Counted from the stretch's first letter, positions 17,984 to 27,721 are shown. The stretch: DNA of 35,752 nucleotides from Chloroflexota bacterium (GCA_010092885.1 JAADYX010000274.1:1-35752); one strand, 5' to 3'. A program made the numbers and translations. Notes: a model not told the origin generated them from the letters alone.

Positions 17984-18813
17984 ACATCGAAGCGCGGCTG
18001 CGCGCTGCCCTCGACACAACGCAGCCCCTCACCCTGACGCCGGTCAGCGGCGGTTCCATCAACCGGGCGGCGCGGGTACAGGCCGGCTCGGACCGGTACT
18101 TCGTCAAGTACGTGCAGGATCCGCCGCCGGGGTTCTTCGCGCGCGAGGCTGAAGGCCTGCGGGCCTTGACGGTTCGTGTGCCGCAGGTCATCGCCGTCGA
18201 TGAGCACTTCTTGCTGCTCGAATGGATCGAAAGCGCCTCACGCACCCGGCAGGCCGCCCGCCGCCTGGGTGAAGCACTGGCTCAGCACCACGCACGCCAC
18301 GCTGCGTCCTACGGCTGGCCGGAGGCCAACTTCATTGGCAGCCTGCACCAGCCCAACAGCCATGCTGACTCATGGGCCGCCTTCTATGCCGAAAAGCGCC
18401 TCCAGCCCCAGCGCGAGCAGGCTGCTGAGCGCGGCCGGCTGCCCACCCAGCGCGCCCGCCTCCTCGACCGCCTGATTGAACGCATGGATGACTTCCTCGA
18501 TGAGCCGCCTGCCGCCGTGCTCCACGGGGATCTGTGGGGTGGCAACTGGCTGGCCACCTCCGGCGAGCAGCCCGTCCTCATCGATCCGGCAGTGTACCGC
18601 GGCGACCCGGAAGTGGATCTGGCCATGGCGCGCCTGTTCGGCGGGTTTCCACCGTCGTTCTTCGAGGCCTATGATGGCGTGCTCCCGCCGCGGCCCGGCG
18701 CCGCAGATCGGGTTGAGCTCTACCAGCTCTATTACCTGTTGGTGCATCTCAACCTGTTCGGCGAATCGTACGGCGGCTCAGTGGATAGGATTCTACAGCG
18801 ATACCTTGGCTGA
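17980..18813 (+). CDS. Fructosamine/ketosamine-3-kinase family protein
   Basis: LTPVSGGSINRAARVQAGSDRYFVKYV, AVLHGDLWGGNWLAT, PVLIDPAVYRGDPEVDLAMARLFGGFPPSFFEAYDGVLP. GTGA overlap with the upstream phosphatase gene. Confidence 0.92.
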   Translation: MNIEARLRAALDTTQPLTLTPVSGGSINRAARVQAGSDRYFVKYVQDPPPGFFAREAEGLRALTVRVPQVIAVDEHFLLLEWIESASRTRQAARRLGEALAQHHARHAASYGWPEANFIGSLHQPNSHADSWAAFYAEKRLQPQREQAAERGRLPTQRARLLDRLIERMDDFLDEPPAAVLHGDLWGGNWLATSGEQPVLIDPAVYRGDPEVDLAMARLFGGFPPSFFEAYDGVLPPRPGAADRVELYQLYYLLVHLNLFGESYGGSVDRILQRYLG

Positions 18814-18832
18814 CCTGCTACAATTCCCCCCT

Positions 18833-20167
18833 ATGACTGATCTAGATACCGCCATTCAGAGAATCGATTCGCTGCTCGCCGAATCCGGTGACAGCCTGCC
18901 CACATCCGCCGAACGCCTCGCCCGCATGCAGCGCCAGATCGAACGGTCACGCTGGCTGCTGGCCGACCTCGGAATCACTATGCCGCCCGTGATCCTTGTG
19001 GGCGGAACATCAGGCAAGGGGTCGGTCGTCATGCAGATCGAAGCTGTGCTGCGTGCCCACGGTCTGCGCGTGGGCACGTACACCTCACCCTACCTGCAAA
19101 CGCCCTTAGAAGTCGTGCGCGTGGAAGGCCGCCTGATGCCGCCCGACGCCGCGATCCGGCACATCGACCGGGTCATGGAATCCGTCGCCCGGATGCCGGA
19201 TCTTCACTATCTGGAGGCGTGGATGGGGGTCGCACTGCTGCACATCGTCGAGAGCGGGTGTGACGCCGCCGTGATCGAGGTCGGCATGGGGGGGCGCTAC
19301 GACCGGACCAACGCCCTCGATCCCGCCGTCAGTGTGATCACGACCGTGCATTATGATCACATGCGCATGCTCGGCAGTTCGCTGCAGGAGATCGCGCACC
19401 ACAAAGCCGGGATCCTGCGTGCCCATCGCCCCGCCATCCTGGGGCAGATCCCCGATCCGGCTCGCCCCGTCATCGAAGCGGAGGCAGAAGCAGTGGGGGC
19501 CTCCCTGGTCGACTCGGGCAATGTGGCGCACCCCATCGATCTGACAGCAGCCGGGGCCCGCTTCGACTATCACGGTGAGGGCCTGACCCTCAGGGACGTG
19601 CATTTATCGCAGACGGGTGCGCATCAGGTGGCCAATGCGGGTACAGCCCTGCGCGCGCTGGAAGCATTCGCTGCCTGCCACCCGGACCTGCTCACGCTTG
19701 ACGCTGACCGGATTCGGGAGGGGCTGAAGGCAGTCCGCTTTGCCGGGCGGCTGGAGATGGCCCAAGGCCGCCCAACGGTGATCCTCGATGGGGCGCACAA
19801 CGGCGAAAAGGTCGATGCGCTGCTGGACGCCCTGCGCGATGTCTACACCTACGACCGCCTGATTGTGGTGCTGGGCATGCTGCGCACCAAGCAGGCGATT
19901 GCCGATCGCTTCGCCCGCATCGCCGATCACCTCATCACGACTACCGTGCCGGTGTACGGCAAGCCGTCATTCACCGCCGCAGAACTCGCGCACGATGACG
20001 CCGTGCCCATCGATGATGCGGGGGAGGCGCTGGCCCACGCGCTGACCATCGCCTCACCGGGCGATCTGGTGGTGGTGACCGGGTCGCTCTACCTGGTTGG
20101 GATGCTGCGCCCGGTCTGGTATCCCACCGCGGATGTGATCGCTCAGCGCACTATGTTCCCTACCTGA
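18833..20167 (+). CDS. folC: Bifunctional folylpolyglutamate synthase/dihydrofolate synthase family
   Basis: VILVGGTSGKGSVVMQIEAVLRAHGLRVGTYTSPYL, EVGMGGRYDRTNALDPAVSVITTVHYDHMRMLGSSLQEIAHHKAGI, ILDGAHNGEKV. ATG at 18833; longer ORF-track start (18476) lies in the previous gene. Confidence 0.94.
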   Translation: MTDLDTAIQRIDSLLAESGDSLPTSAERLARMQRQIERSRWLLADLGITMPPVILVGGTSGKGSVVMQIEAVLRAHGLRVGTYTSPYLQTPLEVVRVEGRLMPPDAAIRHIDRVMESVARMPDLHYLEAWMGVALLHIVESGCDAAVIEVGMGGRYDRTNALDPAVSVITTVHYDHMRMLGSSLQEIAHHKAGILRAHRPAILGQIPDPARPVIEAEAEAVGASLVDSGNVAHPIDLTAAGARFDYHGEGLTLRDVHLSQTGAHQVANAGTALRALEAFAACHPDLLTLDADRIREGLKAVRFAGRLEMAQGRPTVILDGAHNGEKVDALLDALRDVYTYDRLIVVLGMLRTKQAIADRFARIADHLITTTVPVYGKPSFTAAELAHDDAVPIDDAGEALAHALTIASPGDLVVVTGSLYLVGMLRPVWYPTADVIAQRTMFPT

Positions 20168-21746
20168 GGCCCGTGATCGCGTAAATGGGGGTATCCGGGC
20201 TGATGCCCTTCAGCTGTAGGCCTGTCACCCGTTCCGCGACGACATCGCCCTTCACCAGCTCATAGGTTGCCTCCGCGATGAGAACCTGCCCGCCTGCCGC
20301 CGCATTGCACAGCCGCGCGCCGAGGTTCGCCGCCGGGCCGAGCACCGTGTAATCGCTGCGCTGCGGGCTGCCCATCTCCCCCGCGATGAGCTCCCCGGTG
20401 GCGATCCCGATCCCGATGGGGCGGGCATCGACGCCGCGCTCCTGCCATTCCGCCATGATGGCTTCATGGGTGGCCTGCATCATCAGCCCGACCCGGACCG
20501 CACGCAGCGCGTGATCGGCCATGGGGAAGGGCGCCCCGAACAGTGCCATGACCTCATCGCCTACGAACTTGTCAATAGTGCCCTCGTGATCCAGCACCAG
20601 ATCGCTCATCCGCTTGAGGTAGTCGTTAATGAAGCCAACCAGCAGCTCCGGGTCGGTTGTCTCGGCCAGCGCCGTTGAATCGCGCATGTCGGCGTAGAGC
20701 ACCGTCAGGGTCATGCGCTCCCCGTTGAGGAAAGCCACGTCCCGGTTTTCCAGGATGCGGTCCATCACCTGCGGATCCACCGCGCGGCCCAACACATTGC
20801 GCAGGCGGCGCTGTTCCAGCCCCTCAAAGATGGCGGTATCCATCTGGCTGGCGATGGCGGTCATCAACCGCTGGTCGGACTCTTCAAAGCCGCCCGCCCG
20901 GTAGCGGTTGGCCAGCCCAAAGATGCCGATGACTTCATTGCGCAGGATCAGCGGGATGCACATCACCGAGTTCAGGTCGCCGTCGATCGCGTTGTAGAGG
21001 ACCATGTGCGCCTTCTCAAGCGCCTCATAGCCGTACCCGATGATGGCATCCTGGTATGGCGTCAGCCGGAACAGGTCGTCATGGCTGACCGCCCGGATGC
21101 TCAGTGTGTCGTCCTCCACCAACATCACGAAGCCCATCTCCGCCGGGATCACGCTGCGGATCTCATCCAGTACGGCATTGAGCATGCTTTCCAGCGATTG
21201 GTTCGTGTCGCGGATGCGGTCCACGCGGTAGATGGTCTCGATCTCCAGGTTGCGGAGTTTGAGTTCGTAGTAGTCGTAGCCCTGCAATATCGCCGAGTCG
21301 ATATGGTTTTCCGCCAGCCGCAGCAGGTCGGTCTCGGTTGGGCTGAAGGGCTGGTTCTCCCGGACGATCAACATACAGCCGAGGCGCAGCTGCATGCCCA
21401 TGATGATCGGCATGGCTGCGATCGCAACATCCGGTATTTCATCCGACCATACCTCGACGTGATCCGCTTGCAAGGCGCGGCTGGCCAGCGCCTCAACCCT
21501 CTCCGAGCCAAGGCGCTTCATCAGGTTGGCGCGGTCGCGCACGGCTTTCATCTCAAGGTGGCCGAGCTCACGGTCAACAAGGGCCAGCAGGCACAGCCCG
21601 CCATCGAAGGTATCCGCGATAAGATTGACCAGGGCGGAGAACATGGTCCCCGGTTCGCGTGCCTCATCGCGGATGCCGTCCACAGCGGCGATCAAAGAGA
21701 GTTTGGCCTGGGCCTGAGCCAGCTGCATGCGTAGGTTTTCACTCAT
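20160..21746 (-). CDS. GAF-domain class III adenylate/guanylate cyclase
   Basis: Two GAF-like regions; cyclase motifs VLYADMRDSTALAE, GTIDKFVGDEVMALFGAP, SDYTVLGPAANLGARLCNAA. Start MSENLRM at 21746 preferred, since 21803 overlaps the divergent gene. Confidence 0.93.
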   Translation of the reverse strand: MSENLRMQLAQAQAKLSLIAAVDGIRDEAREPGTMFSALVNLIADTFDGGLCLLALVDRELGHLEMKAVRDRANLMKRLGSERVEALASRALQADHVEVWSDEIPDVAIAAMPIIMGMQLRLGCMLIVRENQPFSPTETDLLRLAENHIDSAILQGYDYYELKLRNLEIETIYRVDRIRDTNQSLESMLNAVLDEIRSVIPAEMGFVMLVEDDTLSIRAVSHDDLFRLTPYQDAIIGYGYEALEKAHMVLYNAIDGDLNSVMCIPLILRNEVIGIFGLANRYRAGGFEESDQRLMTAIASQMDTAIFEGLEQRRLRNVLGRAVDPQVMDRILENRDVAFLNGERMTLTVLYADMRDSTALAETTDPELLVGFINDYLKRMSDLVLDHEGTIDKFVGDEVMALFGAPFPMADHALRAVRVGLMMQATHEAIMAEWQERGVDARPIGIGIATGELIAGEMGSPQRSDYTVLGPAANLGARLCNAAAGGQVLIAEATYELVKGDVVAERVTGLQLKGISPDTPIYAITGLR

Positions 21747-21804
21747 GGTGTGCTCCCGATATAATGGTGGTTGAAAGGTCCGCTCCCCGGGTATGGAATG
21801 CATT

Positions 21805-22659
21805 ATGGACGATCAGCAAGACGATAACACACAGGATCGGGTCAACAAACTGCTGCGCCGTCTGCGTGAGGAAGCGCACGGCGAGCAGGAGGCCCAGCAG
21901 CAGCCGCCCGCCCGCGATACCGCGCCACCTGAACCTGCGAGGACCAGGCCCACCGACGAGCCGCCTGAACCCGTTTCCGTCAGTCCGTTTACACTTGAAG
22001 ATGTCGAGGAGACCGATCTCTCGCTCGACTTCGCTGACCTGCCTGGCATCTCCGACTCAGGGGTTGTCAATGTTAAAGAATACCTCAAGCTGCTCGAAGA
22101 GAAAATGCGCACCATCACCCAGGCGTACAGCGAGGGCAAGATCAACCAGGCGCAGTTCCAGGCAGTGTACACCCGCTACCGTGAACAGCGCGAGATCGCC
22201 GCCCGCATCGCGCGCCGCAACCCCGACTCAGATGCGTGGCAGCGGGTCGCGCAGGAAGGCCATACGGACTTTCTGCTCAAGCGGCTCGATGCTCAGGTGA
22301 CGGGCATCGTCGTGCTGGAAAACCGCGCAGGCGGCCTGCTGCGCAAGTTCGGGCGCTTCAACGTCGCGCCGGAGGTCCTGATGTCCCTGCTCGATAACTT
22401 CCGCCGGGACCGCAACACACAGACCTTTGAGCCGGAGCCGGTCACCACCCAGATCGAAGAGGGACGCTGGCTGGCCCTGATCCAAGGCAAACAGTCAACG
22501 AGCGTGGTGCTCTTTTCCAGCGAACCGCCGCAGGCAGCACTCGCCGAAGCCACACGTGCCCACCGTGAATTCGAACGCCTCAATGTGGACGAACTGTCGT
22601 CCATCCTGATTGACGCTGACGATCTGAAGTTTCCGCAGGAGGGGCTGCTTTCCTCATGA
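21805..22659 (+). CDS. Uncharacterised protein; low-complexity N-terminus, helical middle, possible roadblock/longin-like C-terminal domain
   Basis: MDDQQDDNTQDRVNKLLRRL... start at 21805 (alternative ATG 21793). C-terminal TGIVVLENRAGGLLRKFGRF...EEGRWLALIQGKQSTSVVLFSSEPPQAALAEATRAHREFERL has a beta-alpha-beta-beta-alpha look. Confidence 0.7.
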   Translation: MDDQQDDNTQDRVNKLLRRLREEAHGEQEAQQQPPARDTAPPEPARTRPTDEPPEPVSVSPFTLEDVEETDLSLDFADLPGISDSGVVNVKEYLKLLEEKMRTITQAYSEGKINQAQFQAVYTRYREQREIAARIARRNPDSDAWQRVAQEGHTDFLLKRLDAQVTGIVVLENRAGGLLRKFGRFNVAPEVLMSLLDNFRRDRNTQTFEPEPVTTQIEEGRWLALIQGKQSTSVVLFSSEPPQAALAEATRAHREFERLNVDELSSILIDADDLKFPQEGLLSS

Positions 22660-24113
22660 GCCGTGCGGCAGTTCTGCTGCTGTGCGCCGCCCTGTTGACC
22701 GCCGCCTGCATCCCGGAACCCGGTGCGCCGCCCTCACCCAACCCGACCGCGCCCCCGACGGTGATGCCGTCCGCTGCAGCACCGTCACCGGCCCCGACCG
22801 ACGAGCCCGCACTCCAATGGCAGCCGGATGTGATGGTGCAGCGGCTGGGTCCGCTGGCGGGCGTGTGGTCACCCACTGCCGATGAACTCGTCATGGCGGA
22901 CTGTTCGCCGGAGCAGGGCATCTACGGCGAACTGTTCTTCCTACGCGCGCCGGACTTTGCACCACGGCAGCTGGTCGACTCCGAACCGTACTGCATCGAC
23001 CTCAAGCCGCGGCTGCTGTGGTCACCCGATGGCCAGCAGCTGTACTACTTCGGCATCACCCGGTCGGATACCTTTGAAGACGCGCAGATCTGGCGCATCC
23101 AGCGCAGCAGCCTGTTCCAGATCCAGCTGGAAAACACCGATGCCCACAACCCGGCCTTCATCGGTTGGATGGACAGCCGTACGCTTGCGTACCTCTCCCG
23201 GCGCAGCGGTGGCGAACGCACGCCGTTTATCCTGAACGCGCTGACGCTCTCCCAACAGGGCGGCGGTGCCTTCCCCGCTGCCGAGTTCGCCGCGCCGCAT
23301 CCGGGATTTTTGCCCTTCACCAGCGGGGATCCGCCGCAAGCCGCAGTGATCGTACGCAGCCCGCGCTTCGATGAGCAGCCCGAGGCGGACGGCGTGTTCG
23401 TCCGGCGTGTACCCCCCGCTGACTACGGCCTGCCCGGCGCACAGACGCGCCACCTGATCGCCGGGTGGCTGCCCAATACGACCCGGCTGCTGCTGGTTGT
23501 CTACGAGGCGAGCGGTATGGTGACCGACCAGATTCTGCCGTTTTCAGTCGTGGCCAGCTGGGATGTGGATACCAACGTGGTTGAGGTGCTCATCCCGGAT
23601 GCCGTGAGTGCGCAGGTCACCCCGGAGGGCATCGCCTACATGACGCTGGGACCACCCGACCTGACGGGGCAGGGGGAGCCCGTCACACGCAGCGCGCGTC
23701 CGCTGCCGGGTGCCGTACCGTACCTGAATCTGTTGGTGGGGTCACGGGTGGTCTACTCGAGGCCGGTGGCCGTCGATGCTGCCGGTCAGCCGCGAATCGC
23801 GTTAAACGGCAGCACGCTGGCCGTGCTGACGCCTGAGGGGCTTGAACTCGTCGATGCAGCGGGCGATGTCACAGGCGCTTACCCCGCCTCCCCGGACCAC
23901 ACGCCGCGCTTCGCCCCGGGTGGATCGCGCATCGCATACTGGGCTCCGGATGAGAACCTTACGCTGTTGGATGTGGTCAGCGGCGAAACCCGTGCGCTGA
24001 CCGTGTTAGGTGGCCAGCGCATCGTGGATGTCAGTTTTTCACACGAGGGCACCTATCTGCTGGTGCGCCTCGATGGCGACCCGTTGCCAGAAAGCGCCGT
24101 CCTGATCCCGTAG
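22656..24113 (+). CDS. Lipoprotein with beta-propeller (TolB/WD40-like) repeats
   Basis: Signal plus lipobox LLTAAC; Pro-rich linker; repeats such as LLWSPDGQQLYYFG, PRFAPGGSRIAYWAPDENLTLLDVVSGE, SFSHEGTYLLVRLDGD. Confidence 0.8.
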   Translation: MSRAAVLLLCAALLTAACIPEPGAPPSPNPTAPPTVMPSAAAPSPAPTDEPALQWQPDVMVQRLGPLAGVWSPTADELVMADCSPEQGIYGELFFLRAPDFAPRQLVDSEPYCIDLKPRLLWSPDGQQLYYFGITRSDTFEDAQIWRIQRSSLFQIQLENTDAHNPAFIGWMDSRTLAYLSRRSGGERTPFILNALTLSQQGGGAFPAAEFAAPHPGFLPFTSGDPPQAAVIVRSPRFDEQPEADGVFVRRVPPADYGLPGAQTRHLIAGWLPNTTRLLLVVYEASGMVTDQILPFSVVASWDVDTNVVEVLIPDAVSAQVTPEGIAYMTLGPPDLTGQGEPVTRSARPLPGAVPYLNLLVGSRVVYSRPVAVDAAGQPRIALNGSTLAVLTPEGLELVDAAGDVTGAYPASPDHTPRFAPGGSRIAYWAPDENLTLLDVVSGETRALTVLGGQRIVDVSFSHEGTYLLVRLDGDPLPESAVLIP

Positions 24114-25226
24114 TTACTCGCCGCTGCGATAGCGCCGCCGCATAAACGCCGGGATATCGAGGTTGTTGTCCTCATAGTTGGCAGGTTGGTCCTGTTGAAC
24201 CGGCGGGCGCTGCACAGGCGGCTGCGTGGTGCCGAAGCCCTGCTGCTGTTGGCGCTGCTCCAGACCGGCACGGTGATGCGGGCGCGAGGTCCGGATCTGG
24301 CCGAAGCCCGTCGCGATCACCGTGATGCGCACCCGGTCCTGCATTTCCTCGTCGATGACCGCACCGAAGATCATGTTGGCGTTGGGGTCCGCGGTCTCCC
24401 GGATGATCTCGGCGGCCTGGTTCACATCGTACAGGCTCAGGTCAGGCCCGCCCGTGATGTTGAACAGAATGCCGCTCGCCCCGTTGATCGTCACATCCAA
24501 CAGGTCGTTGGTCATGGACATCTGCGCGGCTTTGCGGGCGCGGTCCTCACCTTCGGCTTCACCCACGGCCATCAGGGCGGCGCCGCCCTCGGCCATAATG
24601 GTGCGCACGTCGGCGAAGTCCAGGTTGATCAGGCCCGGCACCGTGATCAGCTCACTGATGCCCTGGATGCCCTGCCGCAGCACGTCATCCGCCTTGTGGA
24701 AGGCTGCCTGCAGGCTGGCCTTCTTGTCAACGAGTTTGATCAGCCGGTCGTTCTGGATGACGATCAGGGTATCTACCGCGTTCTTCAGGCGGTCGATGCC
24801 CTCGGCTGCGACTTTGTCACGCTGGCGGCCCTCAAAGGAGAAGGGGCGTGTGACCACGCCGATGGTCAGGGCGCCGGCCTTCTTGGCCACATCCGCCACA
24901 ATCGGAGCGCCGCCGGTTCCGGTGCCGCCGCCAATCCCGGCGGTGATGAACACCATATCCGCATCGCCGACGATACTGCCGAGCTCGTCGCGTGACTCCT
25001 CGGCGGCTTTGCGACCCACTTCCGGATCGCCGCCCGCGCCGAGACCCCGCGTCAGTTTGCTGCCAATCTGGACGCGGTTCTTAGCTAATGATGTATCCAA
25101 CGCCTGCGCGTCGGTATTCACAGCGTAGAACTCAACGCCCCGCATACCTTCCTGGATCATGCGGTTGACAGCGTTATTGCCCCCGCCGCCAACCCCGATC
25201 ACCTTAATACGGGCGTAAGACTCCAT
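24114..25226 (-). CDS. ftsZ: Cell division protein FtsZ
   Basis: [60 protein letters not shown]-terminal conserved peptide [14 protein letters not shown] ribosome-binding site 6 nt from the 25226 ATG. Confidence 0.98.
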   Translation of the reverse strand: MESYARIKVIGVGGGGNNAVNRMIQEGMRGVEFYAVNTDAQALDTSLAKNRVQIGSKLTRGLGAGGDPEVGRKAAEESRDELGSIVGDADMVFITAGIGGGTGTGGAPIVADVAKKAGALTIGVVTRPFSFEGRQRDKVAAEGIDRLKNAVDTLIVIQNDRLIKLVDKKASLQAAFHKADDVLRQGIQGISELITVPGLINLDFADVRTIMAEGGAALMAVGEAEGEDRARKAAQMSMTNDLLDVTINGASGILFNITGGPDLSLYDVNQAAEIIRETADPNANMIFGAVIDEEMQDRVRITVIATGFGQIRTSRPHHRAGLEQRQQQQGFGTTQPPVQRPPVQQDQPANYEDNNLDIPAFMRRRYRSGE

Positions 25227-25304
25227 GTTGTCTCCTGTGTCAGTTTCGGGGATCATAATAATATCTTCCTGTGTGATGGCCAGTCCCGGTGTGTATTGGC
25301 CCAT

Positions 25305-25332
25305 ATTATGCCGGAACATGCGAAAATCGCAA
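25305..25332 (-). promoter_or_regulatory. Candidate ftsZ promoter
   Basis: Minus strand: TTGCGA, 16-nt spacer, CATAAT, about 80 nt upstream of the ftsZ start; a TGCGA-AAA-TCGCA inverted repeat overlaps it. Confidence 0.45.
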
Positions 25333-25352
25333 GACCGCAGGTCTCTCAAGGC

Positions 25353-25381
25353 GTGACTGAAGGCGGCGCGTTGTGTATACT
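25353..25381 (+). promoter_or_regulatory. Candidate promoter divergent from ftsZ
   Basis: GTGACT (25353-25358), 17-nt spacer, TATACT (25376-25381). Confidence 0.4.
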
Positions 25382-25500
25382 AATGGTCGACCACACATTT
25401 CGCGCACCACGGGCCGTCGCCGAACGGGCTCCATACCAACACGGGTTTGTGAGGTTGCCTGTGTGGCGCTGGTAATGCACATGTGTTCTGGGAGCTGAAG

Positions 25501-25824
25501 GTGAGCGCGTTTTCACTCAACCGGGCCACCATGGAATTTGTCGGGGGGACGCTCTACGTGTTGGGGATGATCGCCCTCAACTTGCTGGCTGGCACCATGC
25601 CGCTGCTTGATTTAAGGGCCAGCCAGATCGCGATCTTCACCCTTGATTGTCTCCTGCTGATCGGCCTGGGGGGGATGCTGTTCGGGGCCAGTATGCGCCG
25701 CGCGGGCTTTTCGTGGGCGTCAACCCTCGGCGTGATGTTTATTATCGCCATCCTCATCATGTCGTTTGTCTACGTGCCCCTGTGGATTGTGACCAGCGCC
25801 GTAACAGGCGGTGGGATTTCCTGA
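25501..25824 (+). CDS. Small integral membrane protein, about 107 aa, three predicted TM helices
   Basis: GTG at 25501 preceded by GGGAG; hydrophobic segments LYVLGMIALNLLAGTMPLL, IAIFTLDCLLLIGLGGMLFG, LGVMFIIAILIMSFVYVPLWIV. Confidence 0.65.
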   Translation: MSAFSLNRATMEFVGGTLYVLGMIALNLLAGTMPLLDLRASQIAIFTLDCLLLIGLGGMLFGASMRRAGFSWASTLGVMFIIAILIMSFVYVPLWIVTSAVTGGGIS

Positions 25825-25951
25825 GCGCGCCTACAGAATTTCGTATCAACTTCGAACATAATCCTAACCTGTTTGCGACGCTTGCCGATCGGTGCGCTGC
25901 GTGCTAGACTGGCATGCGTAGGTTTTCTCTACCATCCACGGATTGCTGCCT

Positions 25952-27721
25952 ATGGCCTTCGGGAAAGTGCGCGTCCTGCGCGAGTTTGGTTCGGTCGAAG
26001 ACTACACGCTGGATAAGGCTACAACATCAGTAGGCCGCCAGCCCGGCAATGATATCGTGCTGCCGACCACGGCGGTTTCACGCTATCATGCCCAGTTTGA
26101 TGTGGCCGACGGGCGTGTTTACGTTGTTGATCTGGATACGGTCAATGGGACGTTTGTAAACGACCTGCAGATCGAGTCCAATATCCGCGTGCCGTTAGAC
26201 AGCGGCGACCAGATCGTCATGGGCGATGTCCGCCTGACGTATCTCGCGCCGGAAGCCCGTGAGTACTTCAGCCTCGTGCCGACCGTTGCCCCCGTCGAAA
26301 CCGAGGGCATTCCCTTTCGGCTGCTGCTTGACGAACCCCATCAGGATGTGGCCCCGGGTGCGCGGCTCAATCTGGAGATGCTCCTCGAGAACACGGGCGG
26401 CAGTGAAGACACTTATGTGATCGATGTCAGCGGTATGGACGAGGAATGGGTCCGCATCAACTGGCGCGAGCTCACATTGGCACCCGGCCAGCAGACGGAA
26501 GTGCAGATTTCAGTGCGCCCACCGCGCGCGGCTTCCACCGTGCCGGGGCGCTACGCGCTGCGCGTCCGCGTCGCCCTCAAGGAAGATCCCCTGCAGGCGC
26601 TGGAAGCCACCCGTGGCATCGATATTGTGGGGTATTCCGGGCTGGCAATGGATATCCGTGAGGTGGAGCCACGCGGCAGCTATCAGGTGGTGGTGCAGAA
26701 TCAGGGCAATATCCCGCTGAATATCCAGTTCGGCGGCTTCAGCCGCTCAGGCAGTTTGGACTACCGCTTCAGCCCGGGCAAGGTAGAGCTCGAACCCGGT
26801 GAGGTCAAGCGGGCCGACCTGACCGTCCGGCCGAAGGGTGGGCGCCCACTGACAGGCAGCCAGGATATCGACTTCGCGGTGATCGCGCGCTCGCTGGATC
26901 CGGCAGCCTACCAGGCGCCGCTGCCTGCCACCTATCGCATGACCGCCTCACCGGCGACCATCGCCGCGGGCATTGGTCTCCCCGTGCTGCTGGGGGCGGG
27001 TGCGGTAGCGTTTGCCGTGCTGTTGGGCCTGCTGCTGCTCTTGAATATCCTGCCGAACCCACTCCAGACCGGGGTGACTGCGACCGCCACCCGCACGCTC
27101 GCCACCCAACCAGTGACCGAGCAGGTCGTACCGACCGATCCGCCCGAACTGGCAACACCCGTCGCCGTGATCGACTCCTTTGAGGTGGTCCCCGCTCAGG
27201 TTACCTTCCGTGTGGTCCGGGATGTGATCCTCCGGTGGGATGTGGAGAACATTGAGGAGATCACCCTCTTCAGCGATGATGGCGAGCCTCTGGTGCTCTC
27301 CGACGAGGACCTGGCCGAGGGCTTGGTGCGCGTGCCATCCCATATCCTCAGCCCGGGCGATGCCGTGTTCCGGCTGCGCGTTGTCGGTACGGATGGCACA
27401 CCCGTCATCCAAGAGGTCACGCTGACCGTGCAGCTGCAGCTGTGCGGCCTGACAGACCGCGCCGCGATCTATGAGCTGCCTTTGCAAACCGCCGACCGGC
27501 AGCAGCCCGTGGAGGGCAGTGTCAGCATTGCCGGGCGTTCGGAGAATATGGACTGGGTCTACATCCGCTATGGGGAAGAGGCGCTCAATGGGTGGGTGGA
27601 GGCCAGCAACGTCAACTGCCCGGAAGGGTCCCAGCCGCTGGGCGACTTCGTGGTGATTGAGGCCGAACTACCGCCAGGTGCCGAGGAGCTGCCCCCGGAC
27701 AGGGGCAACACCGACCGCTGA
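25952..27721 (+). CDS. FHA-domain protein with Ig-like regions, one TM helix and C-terminal SH3-like domain
   Basis: N-terminal FHA (TSVGRQPGNDIVLPTTAVSRYHAQFDVADGRVYVVDLDTVNGTFVNDLQI), TM (LPVLLGAGAVAFAVLLGLLLLLNIL), C-terminal SH3b-like (AAIYELPLQTAD...MDWVYIRYGEEALNGWVEASNVNC). Confidence 0.9.
   Translation: MAFGKVRVLREFGSVEDYTLDKATTSVGRQPGNDIVLPTTAVSRYHAQFDVADGRVYVVDLDTVNGTFVNDLQIESNIRVPLDSGDQIVMGDVRLTYLAPEAREYFSLVPTVAPVETEGIPFRLLLDEPHQDVAPGARLNLEMLLENTGGSEDTYVIDVSGMDEEWVRINWRELTLAPGQQTEVQISVRPPRAASTVPGRYALRVRVALKEDPLQALEATRGIDIVGYSGLAMDIREVEPRGSYQVVVQNQGNIPLNIQFGGFSRSGSLDYRFSPGKVELEPGEVKRADLTVRPKGGRPLTGSQDIDFAVIARSLDPAAYQAPLPATYRMTASPATIAAGIGLPVLLGAGAVAFAVLLGLLLLLNILPNPLQTGVTATATRTLATQPVTEQVVPTDPPELATPVAVIDSFEVVPAQVTFRVVRDVILRWDVENIEEITLFSDDGEPLVLSDEDLAEGLVRVPSHILSPGDAVFRLRVVGTDGTPVIQEVTLTVQLQLCGLTDRAAIYELPLQTADRQQPVEGSVSIAGRSENMDWVYIRYGEEALNGWVEASNVNCPEGSQPLGDFVVIEAELPPGAEELPPDRGNTDR

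Noticed and set aside
22673-22860. Proline-rich, repetitive-looking stretch after the lipobox of the propeller protein
   Set aside because: Ordinary low-complexity lipoprotein linker (PEPGAPPSPNPTAPPTVMPSAAAPSPAPTDEPA), not a tandem DNA repeat.
24186-25128. Two overlapping plus-strand ORFs (269 and 268 aa) opposite ftsZ
   Set aside because: Both are antisense frames of ftsZ, which is unmistakable on the minus strand.
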